This document shows, piece by piece, positions 25,949 to 35,303 of a stretch of 36,888 bases of DNA. The notes under the pieces are model-generated. The model was given only the letters and a program-made list of their open reading frames with translations. It searched no databases and was not told the DNA's origin. Location: assembly GCA_947625215.1 (NCBI GenBank), contig CANQNL010000006.1, positions 1 through 36,888 of the forward strand, in the 5' to 3' direction. Made by a program: the position numbers and the translations under genes. The first letter of the stretch is position 1; each line of letters begins with the position of its first letter. This DNA comes from an uncultured Bacilli bacterium. Lineage in GTDB: Bacteria; Bacillota_I; Bacilli_A; RF39; UBA660.

Positions 25949-28900
25949 ATGGATTTAATTGAAAAATTAAAAAAAATTGGATTTATATATGAAGATGGAA
26001 AAGTGGAATGGCTTTCATTAACTGTTAATAACTATAAATTGGGTGTTAATTTAGAGGATAAAAAAATAAATTATGGTAATAAAATAGCAGTTAATAGGAA
26101 TGAAGCATTAAATGCTAATATTCCAGAAAATATAGTTAGATTAGAATGTATTGCTCGTCTTTTGAGGCAAGGTTATAAGCCAGAAAAAATAGAATTGGAA
26201 AAAACATATAAATTGGGACACAAATATAAGGGTTATGCAGATATAGTTCTCTACAAAAATAATAAAACTTATATGATTATTGAATGTAAAAGAGATTTAA
26301 AAGAATTAGAAAAAGAAAAAAATCAAATGCTTGATGATGGTGGCCAATTATTTTCATATTATCAGCAGGATAAGTCAGCTGAGATACTAGTTTTATATAC
26401 ATCAAATTTTGAAATTCTAGATTTATATTCTAATTTAATAATATTTACAGAAGACAATTATAAAGATACATTAACAATGGGAGAAATATATGCTAGATGG
26501 AATAAACAATTTGATAGTACAAGGATTTTTGCACAGGAATTTTTACCTTATAATATATCTAGCAAACCATTATCATATAGAGATTTGGAAGATTTAAACG
26601 AAAGAGATAGTAAAATAATCTTTAATCAATTTCAGGAGATTTTAAGACATAATGTTGTTTCGGATAAACCTAATGCATTTAACAAAATGATGAATTTGTT
26701 TTTATGTAAAATAGTTGATGAATTTGAAGACACTAAACAAATTTTGGACTTTCAATGGTTAGAATCTGACGATGAAGAATCATTTATGACAAGACTAAAT
26801 GATTTGTATAAAAAAGGTATGAAAATATATTTTCATAAAGATTTGATAGATTATACAAAAGATGATATTTTTAAGGTAGCAGGGAATGATCCGGAATTAC
26901 TAAAAATGTTTAATGATTTAAGGCTTAAAAAAAATAACGAGTTTGCATTTAAAGAAGTATTTGATAATAAAACATTTATTGAGAATACATTAATAGTTAA
27001 GGAAATTGTAATGCTTTTACAAAACAAAAGAATCAGGTACTCATATAAGCAACAGTTTTTAGGAGACTTTTTTGAATTGCTTTTAAATACAAGTTTGAAG
27101 CAAGAAGCTGGACAATTTTTTACTCCTATTCCAATCGTAAGATTTATATTAAAATCTTTACCTATATATGAAATTATTACTAATAAAATAAACAATGGTG
27201 ATAATAAATTTTTACCTTATACAATTGATTATGCAGTTGGGACTGGACATTTTTTAACTGAATCAATGGATTGGTATGACTTTATAATTAGGAATAATTT
27301 ATTAGATCAAAACATTATGAATAGAGTTCAAAGAGAACAATATCAAATGTGGCAAAATTCTGATACACAATATCAATGGGCAAATGAATACATATATGGT
27401 ATAGAAAAAGATTATAGACTGATTAAGAGTGCTAAAGTAAGTTGTTTTCTAAATGGAGACGGAGATGCTGTTATTATCAATGGAGATGGGTTAGATAATT
27501 TTAAGACAAGTATCGATTATAAGGGAAAATTAAAGTATTCTAACCCAAATGACAGCAAAATGAATGAACAATTTGATGTATTAATTGCAAACCCTCCGTA
27601 TTCTGTTAATTCATTTAAAAATTATTTGAGAGATGCTAAAACATCATTTGAATTATTTGATAAAATAACAGAGAATAGCTCTGAAATTGAATGTTTATTT
27701 ATTGAACGTGCATATCAATTATTAAAAACTGGCGGTGTTGCAGGAATTATTCTTCCATCAAGTATATTATCTAATGGAAAAATTTATACTTATACAAGAA
27801 ATATTCTTTTAAAACATTTTGATATAATATCAATTGTTTCATTGGGTGATTGTACATTTATGGAAACTGGGACAAATACTATTATATTGTTTTTAAGAAA
27901 AAAAGATAATTCTATTTATATTAATATAAATAATAAGGTAAAAGAATTATTAAATTCTCCAAAAATTACCGATATTACAATAAATGGAGTTGATCATTGT
28001 ATATCAAAATATTTAAAGGATGTTTATAATGATATTTTCTCTTTGCAAGATTATGACTTATTTTTAAAACAACCAGAGAAAGTAGACAATATTATTTCAA
28101 AACAGTATTTAAAAAAATATAAAAAGGAAGATGTTATACGATATGAAGTTGAAAAACTATGCATTTATTTAATATCTATAGGTCAAAAAGTGGTTATCGC
28201 AAATACTGGTGATTCTAAAGATGAACAAGTTAATTTCTTGGGATATTCATTTAGTAAAAGAAGAAAATATGAAGGTATGCACAAAAGATTAGATGAGAAT
28301 GGTAATTTGGTTACTAAATTGTATAACGAAATGAATATAAATGATTCTACTAAATTAAATAGTTATATATATAATAATTTTAATGATAATGATTTTGAAA
28401 TAGATAGCGATTTAAATGAGAATGTTGATTTGTATAATTTGAAGGATATTATAGAATTCGAACCTATTGGTGATGAATTTATTTGTAAAATTTCCACTAC
28501 GCCAATTGATAAATTTAAAATTAATTCTCAATATGAAGTTAAACCACTAGGAACCCTTTTAATTAAAGAACCGATTGGAGGGTCAACTCCTTCAAAAGAA
28601 AATACCTCGTATTGGAATAGTAGCGATATTTCTTGGGTTACATTGGAAGATTTTGAAAATGATTTATATATAACTAGTTCTAAAAAATTTGTTTCTAATC
28701 AAGCATTAGAAGATAAAAAGATAAGAATTATTCCTAAAAACTCTGTATTGATGAGTTGTACTGCAACTTTAGGAAAAGTTAAAATAAATTCTATTGAATG
28801 TGCAACTAATCAACAAATAAATGCTTTAGTATGTGATGAAGAACAAATTATTCCTGAATTTTTGGCATACTATCTCTCATCTAATAATTCTCATTTACAT

Positions 28901-29686
28901 TATTTAACTAATAATCTTGGTGTAAAACATATTAATCTTTCGTTGCTTAAAAGGTTACAAGTTATTGTACCACCATTGGATATTCAAAGAAAAATTCTTA
29001 AAACTATAGAGGTAGATAAATCTAAAATTACTGATATATCAGAAAAAGTTAATACTCATAGGTTAAATATAATTAAAACTATTAACCAAAATTTATCTGG
29101 AAAATATGAAAATTTGGAGGATTTATGTATTGATAATGGAATTAAAATTGGTGGGACCCCAGCATCATATGAATATAAATATTATCACAATGGTGAAAAT
29201 CTATGGGTTAAAATTTCTGATATGGTAGGAGATAAAATATATGACACAGCAAAGAAAATAAATGATTTAGGTGTAAAAAATTCTAATGTTAAGCTTATAA
29301 AAAAAGGATCTCCGCTTATATCGTTTAAACTGACAATTGGAAAAACTGCAATTGCTGGTAAAGATCTTTATACAAATGAGGCGATTATGGCCTTAGAACC
29401 TATAAATGATATAGATAATAGATTTTTATTCTATTTATTTAAATATAATTTTGTTGATATGAGTGCAGATCAAAAAGCCTTTGGCAAATCATTAAATCTA
29501 CCTTTATTAAAGAAACTTAAAATTCCATATATATATGATGATGATATAAAAATTCAATTGATTGATTATATATCGAATGAGGAAGACTTATTAAATAAGG
29601 CTAATATAGAGATTACTAAATTATCCGAAAATATTCAAAGCAAGTTTGAAGAAGAATTAAAAAAACCAACAAGTAATAATATTTAA
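25949..29686 (+). CDS. Single-chain restriction-methyltransferase-specificity protein (Type IIG/BcgI-like or HsdRMS fusion)
   Basis: I take the ATG at 25949 behind TAGGTGATAAA (1245 residues). Residues about 60-160 form a Type I HsdR-N-like PD-(D/E)xK nuclease: Glu66, Asp98 (KGYADIVLY) and Glu112-Cys-Lys114. No helicase motor follows. Residues about 350-700 are an N6-adenine methyltransferase of HsdM type: QEAGQFFTPIPIVRFIL, the SAM-binding motif DYAVGTGHF (427-434) and NPPY (548-551). The C-terminal half carries two HsdS-like target recognition domains (about 855-1050 and 1050-1235) with helical spacers (VPPLDIQRKILKTIEVD). Two TRDs imply a bipartite target. The gene lies alone in an accessory island, so protection and cutting would come from one polypeptide. 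All visible catalytic motifs look intact. Confidence 0.9.
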   Translation: MDLIEKLKKIGFIYEDGKVEWLSLTVNNYKLGVNLEDKKINYGNKIAVNRNEALNANIPENIVRLECIARLLRQGYKPEKIELEKTYKLGHKYKGYADIVLYKNNKTYMIIECKRDLKELEKEKNQMLDDGGQLFSYYQQDKSAEILVLYTSNFEILDLYSNLIIFTEDNYKDTLTMGEIYARWNKQFDSTRIFAQEFLPYNISSKPLSYRDLEDLNERDSKIIFNQFQEILRHNVVSDKPNAFNKMMNLFLCKIVDEFEDTKQILDFQWLESDDEESFMTRLNDLYKKGMKIYFHKDLIDYTKDDIFKVAGNDPELLKMFNDLRLKKNNEFAFKEVFDNKTFIENTLIVKEIVMLLQNKRIRYSYKQQFLGDFFELLLNTSLKQEAGQFFTPIPIVRFILKSLPIYEIITNKINNGDNKFLPYTIDYAVGTGHFLTESMDWYDFIIRNNLLDQNIMNRVQREQYQMWQNSDTQYQWANEYIYGIEKDYRLIKSAKVSCFLNGDGDAVIINGDGLDNFKTSIDYKGKLKYSNPNDSKMNEQFDVLIANPPYSVNSFKNYLRDAKTSFELFDKITENSSEIECLFIERAYQLLKTGGVAGIILPSSILSNGKIYTYTRNILLKHFDIISIVSLGDCTFMETGTNTIILFLRKKDNSIYININNKVKELLNSPKITDITINGVDHCISKYLKDVYNDIFSLQDYDLFLKQPEKVDNIISKQYLKKYKKEDVIRYEVEKLCIYLISIGQKVVIANTGDSKDEQVNFLGYSFSKRRKYEGMHKRLDENGNLVTKLYNEMNINDSTKLNSYIYNNFNDNDFEIDSDLNENVDLYNLKDIIEFEPIGDEFICKISTTPIDKFKINSQYEVKPLGTLLIKEPIGGSTPSKENTSYWNSSDISWVTLEDFENDLYITSSKKFVSNQALEDKKIRIIPKNSVLMSCTATLGKVKINSIECATNQQINALVCDEEQIIPEFLAYYLSSNNSHLHYLTNNLGVKHINLSLLKRLQVIVPPLDIQRKILKTIEVDKSKITDISEKVNTHRLNIIKTINQNLSGKYENLEDLCIDNGIKIGGTPASYEYKYYHNGENLWVKISDMVGDKIYDTAKKINDLGVKNSNVKLIKKGSPLISFKLTIGKTAIAGKDLYTNEAIMALEPINDIDNRFLFYLFKYNFVDMSADQKAFGKSLNLPLLKKLKIPYIYDDDIKIQLIDYISNEEDLLNKANIEITKLSENIQSKFEEELKKPTSNNI

Positions 29687-29694
29687 TTAAATAC

Positions 29695-30461
29695 TTTATA
29701 AGTGTTGTCGATATAGTCAGTGTTATTTCAGAAAGTAATAATCCACAAACATACTGGAGAGTGCTTAAAAAGAGACTTCAAGATGAAGGAAATGAACTGG
29801 TCACAAATTGTGACCAGTTGAAATTGAAAGCTAGTGATGGTAAATATTGTTTAACTGACGTTATTGATATTGAAAATATGTTTAGAATTATCGAATCAAT
29901 TTCTAGTAAGAATGCGGACCAATTAAACAATGGTTAGCAAAATTAGGTAGTGAAAGAATAGATGAAACATTTGATCCTTCGCTAGCAGCACAAAGAGCGA
30001 TAGACTTATATAGATCCAAAGGTTATGATGAAAAATGGATTGCAAAAAGAATTAAAGGTATTCAAGATAGAAAACAACTTACTGATGTATGGAAAGATGG
30101 TGGAATTACTGAATCAAAAGAATATGCAATTCTAACAAATGAAATTTATAAAGAATGGTCTGGTATGACTGCAAAAGAGTATAAATCATTTAAAGGTCTT
30201 AGAAAAGAATCTCTAAGGGATAATATGTCTGATGTTGAAGTTGCACTTGCAGATTTAGGAGAAATAGCAACTAGAGAAATTGCCAAAAAGAAAAATCCAC
30301 AGGGTTTAAATGAAAATGTTGAAGTAGCAAGACGTGGTGGCAAAATTGCTGGCAATGCAAGAAAAGACTTAGAACACGAAATAGGTGAGAGTGTTGTTAC
30401 TAGTAATAATGCATTAAACTACGAATATGTAGATAAAAAAGAAATTGAAATGAAAAATTAA
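29695..30461 (+). pseudogene. Bro-N family phage antirepressor, truncated and frameshifted
   Basis: Conceptual translation from 29695 reads FISVVDIVSVISES, then TYWRVLKKRLQDEGNE and TDVIDIENMFRIIESISS, and stops at a TAG near 29938. In the next frame it resumes as KQWLAKLGSERIDE and continues through KGYDEKWIAKRIKGIQDRKQL, EYAILTNEIYKEWSGMT and GLRKESLRDNMSD to the end at 30461. Together these match the Bro-N domain proteins (prophage antirepressor, COG3617). One T appears lost in the run at about 29928-29932 (CAATTAAACAATGG where CAATTTAAACAATGG would restore the frame). The first 30 or so residues are missing, cut off where the RM gene ends. The open 98-codon tail from 30165 is the end of this broken gene, not a separate protein. 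Confidence 0.82.
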
Positions 30462-30493
30462 TTACTCTCTAGCGTAATAATTTCTAAAAAATA

Positions 30494-30523
30494 AAAGTTA
30501 TTACGCCTAACCGTAATAACTTT
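30494..30523. terminator. Perfect hairpin after the Bro-N pseudogene
   Basis: AAAGTTATTACG (30494-30505) and CGTAATAACTTT (30512-30523) form a perfect 12-base stem with a six-base loop. A further copy of the arm, GCGTAATAATTT, lies just upstream near 30473. T-rich sequence follows on the minus strand and A-rich sequence on the plus strand, so it may terminate mainly minus-strand transcripts or mark an element end. Confidence 0.55.
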
Positions 30524-30608
30524 AAAATCGGGATTAGTTACACATTGACTATCGGCAGGTCTTAACATAATGTATATATTAAACTAAATAAAATAAATTA
30601 TATAGAAT

Positions 30609-30634
30609 AAAATCACTTTCAATAGTGATTTTTT
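30609..30634 (+). terminator. Intrinsic terminator upstream of dacA
   Basis: AAAATCACT (30609-30617) pairs with AGTGATTTT (30624-30632) around a six-base loop, then Ts. Upstream, TTGACT near 30544 with weak -10 candidates could drive a short transcript ending here. It probably insulates dacA from the island. Confidence 0.7.
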
Positions 30635-30679
30635 GTATATAAAATATTTAAAAACATATTTTTAAATAGAGGTGGTAGT

Positions 30680-31840
30680 GTGAAAAAGCTTTTGGTAGTT
30701 CTAGTATTAAGTACATTATTAATTTTTCCAAATAAAGGAGTAAAAGCTGAAGAATTAAAATTAGCAGAAAGTGCTAAATCAGCTATTCTTATTGAAGCTA
30801 GTACTGGAAAAGTTTTATTTGAAAAAGATGCTGATGAAAAATTAGTACCAGCTAGTATGACGAAAATGATGAGTATGCTTTTAATAATTGAAAGTATTGA
30901 AAATGGTGTTTTAAAATGGGATCAAGAAATTACTGTTAGCGAAAATGCTTCAAGTATGGGTGGAAGCCAGATTTTGTTAGAAACTGGCGAAAAGATGAGC
31001 GTTGAAGATTTATTTAAAGGCGTTGCTATAGCAAGTGGAAATGATGCTGTTGTAGCTTTAGGTGAAGCTATTGCCGGAACAGAACAGGGTTTTGTCGATA
31101 TGATGAATAAAAAAGCTAAAGAACTTAATTTAAAAAATACAAATTTTAAAACTCCTCACGGATTAGATGCAGCTAATCACTACTCAAGTGCTAGAGATAT
31201 GTCTATTATTGCAAGAGAACTAGTAAAACACGAAAAAGTATTAGAATATACATCAGTTTATGAAGATTATTTAAGAGAAAATACAGATAGAAAAATTTGG
31301 CTAGTAAATACTAATAGATTAGTTAGATTTTATGATGGGGTAGATGGGTTAAAAACAGGTTATACTGAAGAAGCTGGATACTGTTTAACCGCAACAGCTA
31401 AAAAAGATGGTATGCGAATAATTGCCGTTGTTATGGGAGAACCTGATAGTAAAACCAGAAATAAAGAAGTAAGTGAAATGTTAGATTATTCATTTGCTCA
31501 GTATAAATTAGAAACCCTAATTGATAAAAATTCATCTATTGGCAAATATGAAATAGCAAAAGCCAAAGAAAAATATATTGATGTAGTTCCTAAAGAAGAT
31601 GCCACAATTTTAAAAAAGAAAAGTGAAAAAACAGGTAATTCTAATTACGAAGTAAAATTAAATAGTCTAACCGCCCCTATTAAAAAAGGTGATGTTGTCG
31701 GAAAACTTAAAATAAAAGAAAATGGCAAATATTTAAGAACCATAGATCTTACAATAAATAAAACGATTAAAAAGGCTAGTATTTTTGAATTATATTTAAG
31801 ATATTTAAAAGATATTTTTACAGGAGATATTACAATATAG
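30680..31840 (+). CDS. dacA: D-alanyl-D-alanine carboxypeptidase (PBP5/DacA family)
   Basis: Low-molecular-weight penicillin-binding protein trimming the terminal D-Ala of peptidoglycan stem peptides. It starts at a GTG (30680) behind AGAGGTGG. The 386-residue protein has a signal peptide (1-23, cut near VKA-EE), the serine peptidase motifs SMTK (Ser59-Lys62), SGN (119-121) and KTG (225-227), then a PBP5-type C-terminal beta domain (about 270-350). The end (ISKASIFELYLRYLKDIF-like, about 362-382) is an amphipathic helix suited to membrane attachment. Presence of this enzyme shows that the organism makes a peptidoglycan wall. Confidence 0.95.
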   Translation: MKKLLVVLVLSTLLIFPNKGVKAEELKLAESAKSAILIEASTGKVLFEKDADEKLVPASMTKMMSMLLIIESIENGVLKWDQEITVSENASSMGGSQILLETGEKMSVEDLFKGVAIASGNDAVVALGEAIAGTEQGFVDMMNKKAKELNLKNTNFKTPHGLDAANHYSSARDMSIIARELVKHEKVLEYTSVYEDYLRENTDRKIWLVNTNRLVRFYDGVDGLKTGYTEEAGYCLTATAKKDGMRIIAVVMGEPDSKTRNKEVSEMLDYSFAQYKLETLIDKNSSIGKYEIAKAKEKYIDVVPKEDATILKKKSEKTGNSNYEVKLNSLTAPIKKGDVVGKLKIKENGKYLRTIDLTINKTIKKASIFELYLRYLKDIFTGDITI

Positions 31841-31868
31841 ATATAGTAGAAGAAACTACTATATTTTT
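31841..31868 (+). terminator. Intrinsic terminator after dacA (first)
   Basis: ATATAGTAG (31841-31849) pairs perfectly with CTACTATAT (31856-31864) around a six-base loop, then Ts. Confidence 0.85.
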
Positions 31869-31878
31869 CATTTTAAAG

Positions 31879-31903
31879 AGAAGCAGTACAGTTGCTTCTT
31901 TTA
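31879..31903 (+). terminator. Second tandem terminator after dacA
   Basis: AGAAGCA (31879-31885) pairs with TGCTTCT (31893-31899) followed by Ts; a backup to the preceding terminator. Confidence 0.7.
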
Positions 31904-31912
31904 TAAAAAATG

Positions 31913-31921
31913 TGTTATTAT
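31913..31921 (+). promoter_or_regulatory. Extended -10 promoter of yqeG-yqeH
   Basis: TGT followed by TATTAT (31916-31921), the same core as before the gene at 8196. TATACT at 31921-31926 is an alternative -10. Confidence 0.5.
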
Positions 31922-31943
31922 ATACTTGATGAGGAGGGATAAA

Positions 31944-32465
31944 ATGGAAAAGTATTTACCAAATATTTACCAAAAGAGTATTTATACCCTTGATTATACA
32001 AAGTTATTAAGTAAAGGGATAAAATGCATCTTATTTGATTTAGATAATACAATTGCTCCTTCTCATATAAATGAAGTAACTGAAAAAACTAAAGAATTAA
32101 TAATAAGCCTAAAACAAAAAGGTTTTAAAGTTTGGATTTTTTCAAATAGTCCTAAAAAAAGAGTAGAAAATTTTAAAAATTTATTAGGCATCGATGGCAT
32201 ATATTTTGCTTGTAAACCACTTCAAAAAAAATTAAAAAAATTTGTTAAAAATTCTGAATTTCAATTAAATGAAATTGCTTTGGTCGGGGACCAATTACTT
32301 ACCGATGTTGCAGTCGGTAATAAAGTTGGCATAACTACAGTTTTAGTAAATCCGGTATCTACTAAAGACCATTTAGTTACCAAATTTCTTCGTTTTTTCG
32401 AAAACCAAAAAATGAAAAAATTAGAAAAGAAAAAATTATTTAACAAAGGAGAATACTATGACTAA
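31944..32465 (+). CDS. yqeG: YqeG family HAD phosphatase
   Basis: A HAD-superfamily IIIA phosphatase related to phosphatidylglycerophosphate phosphatases (GEP4/YqeG). The start is the ATG at 31944 behind GAGGAGGGA; an in-frame ATG at 31926 lies within the -10/SD region. The 173-residue protein has motif I FDLDNTIAP, motif II IFSNS, the lysine in CKPLQKK, and motif IV VGDQLLTDVAVGN. In Firmicutes yqeG is followed by yqeH, as here with an eight-base overlap. Confidence 0.92.
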   Translation: MEKYLPNIYQKSIYTLDYTKLLSKGIKCILFDLDNTIAPSHINEVTEKTKELIISLKQKGFKVWIFSNSPKKRVENFKNLLGIDGIYFACKPLQKKLKKFVKNSEFQLNEIALVGDQLLTDVAVGNKVGITTVLVNPVSTKDHLVTKFLRFFENQKMKKLEKKKLFNKGEYYD

Positions 32466-33435
32466 ATGTAAAGGATGCGGAGCAGTTTTACAAAATACCG
32501 ATGAAAATGAATTAGGATATACTAAAGATTTAAATAAAGAGCTATGTGAAAGATGTTTTAGAATCAGAAATTATAATGATTATAAATTTGTAAATAAAGA
32601 TAGCGAATACTATTTAAATATTTTAAAGAAAATAGAAAAGACAAATGATTTAGTAATTTTAGTTACCGATTTTTTAAATACTGATAGTTTAAAAGACCTC
32701 AAAATAAAAAATCCAGTTTTACTAGCACTTTCTAAACGCGATTTAATTCCAAGAAATTTAGACGAAAATAAATTGCTTTCTAAAATTAATACTAATTTAA
32801 ATATTTTAGATAAACTGGTCGTTGGAAGTAAAAATAATTATAATTTAGATTTGTTGTTTTCCAAAATCAATAAATATAAAAAAAGTAAGGATGTTTACGT
32901 TATTGGTTATACCAATGCCGGTAAAAGCACCCTTATAAATAAAATAATTAAAAATTATGGGGAAAATAAAACCGAAATTACAACAAGTATTTTACCTTCA
33001 ACAACTTTAGATTTAATAAATATAAAAATAAATAAAGAATTAAATATTATTGATACTCCAGGCCTCTTAGATAAAGGAAGTATTATTTTAACTGCTGATA
33101 GTATAGTTTTAAATAAAATATTACCCAAAAAAGAAATTAAACCAATAGTTATTCAAATAAAAATAAATCAAATAATTATTGTAGAAAATATTTTAAGATT
33201 AGATGTAACTAAAGGAACAAATTTAATCTTTTATATGTCTAATGATTTAAAAATTGAAAGGTTTTATAAAGAAACGGATAAACTCAAAAACTTACCCGTT
33301 AAACATTTAGATATAAAAAAAGAATCAGATATTGTTATTAAAGGCTTAGGTTTTATTAAAGTGACTAACCAAGCTAAAGCTGATTTATATATCGATAATA
33401 AAATAAATGTAAATGTAAGAGCGTCAATTATTTAG
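32458..33435 (+). CDS. yqeH: YqeH circularly permuted GTPase, ribosome biogenesis
   Basis: A GTPase needed for 30S subunit assembly in Bacillus. The 325-residue protein has an N-terminal zinc finger (CKGCG near the start and CERCF near residue 30), then the permuted order of G motifs: G4 as LALSKRDLIP first, G1 as IGYTNAGKSTLIN, and G3 as IDTPG. The C-terminal RNA-binding domain follows. It is somewhat shorter than the 366-residue Bacillus protein. The G4 motif has SKRD rather than NKxD, as is common in this family. Confidence 0.93.
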   Translation: MTKCKGCGAVLQNTDENELGYTKDLNKELCERCFRIRNYNDYKFVNKDSEYYLNILKKIEKTNDLVILVTDFLNTDSLKDLKIKNPVLLALSKRDLIPRNLDENKLLSKINTNLNILDKLVVGSKNNYNLDLLFSKINKYKKSKDVYVIGYTNAGKSTLINKIIKNYGENKTEITTSILPSTTLDLINIKINKELNIIDTPGLLDKGSIILTADSIVLNKILPKKEIKPIVIQIKINQIIIVENILRLDVTKGTNLIFYMSNDLKIERFYKETDKLKNLPVKHLDIKKESDIVIKGLGFIKVTNQAKADLYIDNKINVNVRASII

Positions 33436-33443
33436 CGCTTTTT
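33417..33443 (+). terminator. Intrinsic terminator after yqeH
   Basis: AAGAGCG (33417-33423) pairs with CGCTTTTT (33436-33443) with one G-T pair; the stop codon lies in the loop. Confidence 0.65.
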
Positions 33444-33489
33444 CTTTACTAAATTCAAGCTTTGTGATAACATTATAGTAGGTGAGAAT

Positions 33490-35262
33490 ATGTTAGGGAC
33501 GATAATTGGAACAGAAGAAGATACAATATTAGTAAAACTTAATATTAATTTAAATGAATTTCAAAACTTAGTTAACCTTCACGTCATTATGGAAGATGAT
33601 GGAGTAATGATAGTTGGAGAAATTACAGATATTAAAGATGGTATAGCATATATCAATCTTTTAGGTGAGATAATAAATGATAAGTTTGTCTTTGGTGTTA
33701 TTAGAAAACCATCATTTAGTTCAACAGTAAAACTAATTTCTAAAGAAAAAATTCCAATGGTTATTAGTGTTGATGATTATCAGGAGAAAAAAGATTTATA
33801 TATTGGAACAAGCCCATTATATGAAGGAGTTAAAATAGGCCTTAATATCAATGATTTCTTTTCAAATCATTTTGCAATTTTCGGTTCAACTGGCTCTGGT
33901 AAATCTTGGGGAGTTGCTAATTTAATTCAAAGTATTTTTAGAAAACAAAGTACAGTCGCTTATAGGGCTAGTATATTTATTTTTGATGCTTATGGTGAAT
34001 ATCACGCCGCTTTTAAAGAAATAAATAAAATGGTTCCTGAAGTATCATTTAAAGCCTATACGACCAATACTAAATTTAGTGATTCTGAAATTTTAAAAAT
34101 TCCATTATGGTTACTTGGAATTGATGATTTGGCATTACTTTTAAATGCTGAAAAGCCAACTCAACTTCCAATTATTGAAAAAGCTTTAAAACTTGTAAAC
34201 GTCTTTGCCAGAGATGAAGGTGCCGTTATTAAACAAAAAAATAGTATTATTGCTCACGCAATTTTAGATATTTTATCAAGTGGTAGACCATCATCTCAAA
34301 TAAGAGACCAAATATTTTCAATTTTATCGACCTATAGAACTAAAGATTTAAATTTAGAGACTCAAATATATCAACCAGGATATGTTAGATCACTAAAACA
34401 ATGTTTATTAATTGATGCTAGCGGAAAAATCCGTGAAATTGAATTGATAACAAAATTTATTCAATCATTTGTCGATGATACCATACCGCTTACAATGCCA
34501 GATGGAACATTCAAATATGGCCTTGAAGATTTACGTTTAGCTTTAGATTTTGCATTAATTTCTGAAGGAACTTTAAATAGTGAAAAAGTTTATGATGAAG
34601 CGAATGTATTAAAGATAAGATTACAAACATTAATCAATAGTGATTATGCTGTATATTTTGATTATCCAGAATATATTGGTGTTGATGAATATATCAAAAA
34701 TTTATTAATTGTAGCTAATGGAAGAAAAGCCCAAATTATTAACTTCAATATTAACTATGTTGATGATAGATTTGCTAAAACACTAACTAAAATTTATTCT
34801 AGATTATTATTTGAATATTCTAAGAATTTGGATAAACGTGCCTCATTACCATTCCATATTGTTTTAGAAGAAGCACATAGATATGTTCAAAACGATAATG
34901 ATGTTAATTTAATTGGTTATAATATTTTTGATAGAATTACCAAAGAGGGAAGAAAATATGGGGTTATGTTAGGACTTATTTCTCAAAGACCATCTGATTT
35001 ATCAGAAACTGCTATTTCGCAGTGTAGTAACTTTTTAATTTTTAAAATGATCCATCCAAGAGACGTTACATATATAAGAGAAATGGTACCAAATATTACA
35101 AATGAAATCGTTAAAAGATTAAGAGTATTGCAACCAGGTAACTGTGTAGCCTTTGGTAACGCTTTCCAAGTTCCTGTGTTAATTAAATTAGATAAACCAT
35201 CACCACCACCATCAAGTAGTAGTTGTGATATTAGTGAAAACTGGTTTATTGATAGGAAATAG
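33490..35262 (+). CDS. HerA-like (DUF87) hexameric ATPase
   Basis: This 590-residue ATPase belongs to the HerA/FtsK superfamily. The N-terminal 110 residues resemble the HAS-barrel (MLGTIIGTEEDTILVKLN, GEITDIKDGIAYINLLGEI). Walker A is GSTGSGKS (132-139), Walker B IVLEEAHR (457-464), and LGLISQRPSDLS followed by SQCSNFLIFKMIHPRD gives sensor and arginine-finger regions. HerA proteins form DNA-translocating hexamers, in archaea with NurA in end resection and in bacteria sometimes with a nuclease or SIR2 partner in defence. No NurA, DUF4297 or SIR2 gene adjoins it; it stands alone between terminators. RBS GGTGAG. Confidence 0.88.
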   Translation: MLGTIIGTEEDTILVKLNINLNEFQNLVNLHVIMEDDGVMIVGEITDIKDGIAYINLLGEIINDKFVFGVIRKPSFSSTVKLISKEKIPMVISVDDYQEKKDLYIGTSPLYEGVKIGLNINDFFSNHFAIFGSTGSGKSWGVANLIQSIFRKQSTVAYRASIFIFDAYGEYHAAFKEINKMVPEVSFKAYTTNTKFSDSEILKIPLWLLGIDDLALLLNAEKPTQLPIIEKALKLVNVFARDEGAVIKQKNSIIAHAILDILSSGRPSSQIRDQIFSILSTYRTKDLNLETQIYQPGYVRSLKQCLLIDASGKIREIELITKFIQSFVDDTIPLTMPDGTFKYGLEDLRLALDFALISEGTLNSEKVYDEANVLKIRLQTLINSDYAVYFDYPEYIGVDEYIKNLLIVANGRKAQIINFNINYVDDRFAKTLTKIYSRLLFEYSKNLDKRASLPFHIVLEEAHRYVQNDNDVNLIGYNIFDRITKEGRKYGVMLGLISQRPSDLSETAISQCSNFLIFKMIHPRDVTYIREMVPNITNEIVKRLRVLQPGNCVAFGNAFQVPVLIKLDKPSPPPSSSSCDISENWFIDRK

Positions 35263-35284
35263 TAAAAACTATTTCTTTTTTTGT
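35256..35284 (+). terminator. Intrinsic terminator after the HerA-like gene
   Basis: GAAATAG (35256-35262) pairs with CTATTTC (35269-35275) around a six-base loop and runs into T7. Confidence 0.85.
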
Positions 35285-35303
35285 AAAAAATGCCCGAAAA
35301 TAC

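Noticed and set aside
30165-30461. A separate 98-residue protein
   Set aside because: It is the in-frame tail of the frameshifted Bro-N gene; the upstream codons in the same frame continue the same domain and no ribosome binding site precedes the ATG.
30540-30634. Small RNA gene between TTGACT near 30544 and the terminator at 30609-30634
   Set aside because: The -10 candidates are poor and no conserved structure is visible apart from the terminator, so it is not listed as an RNA gene.
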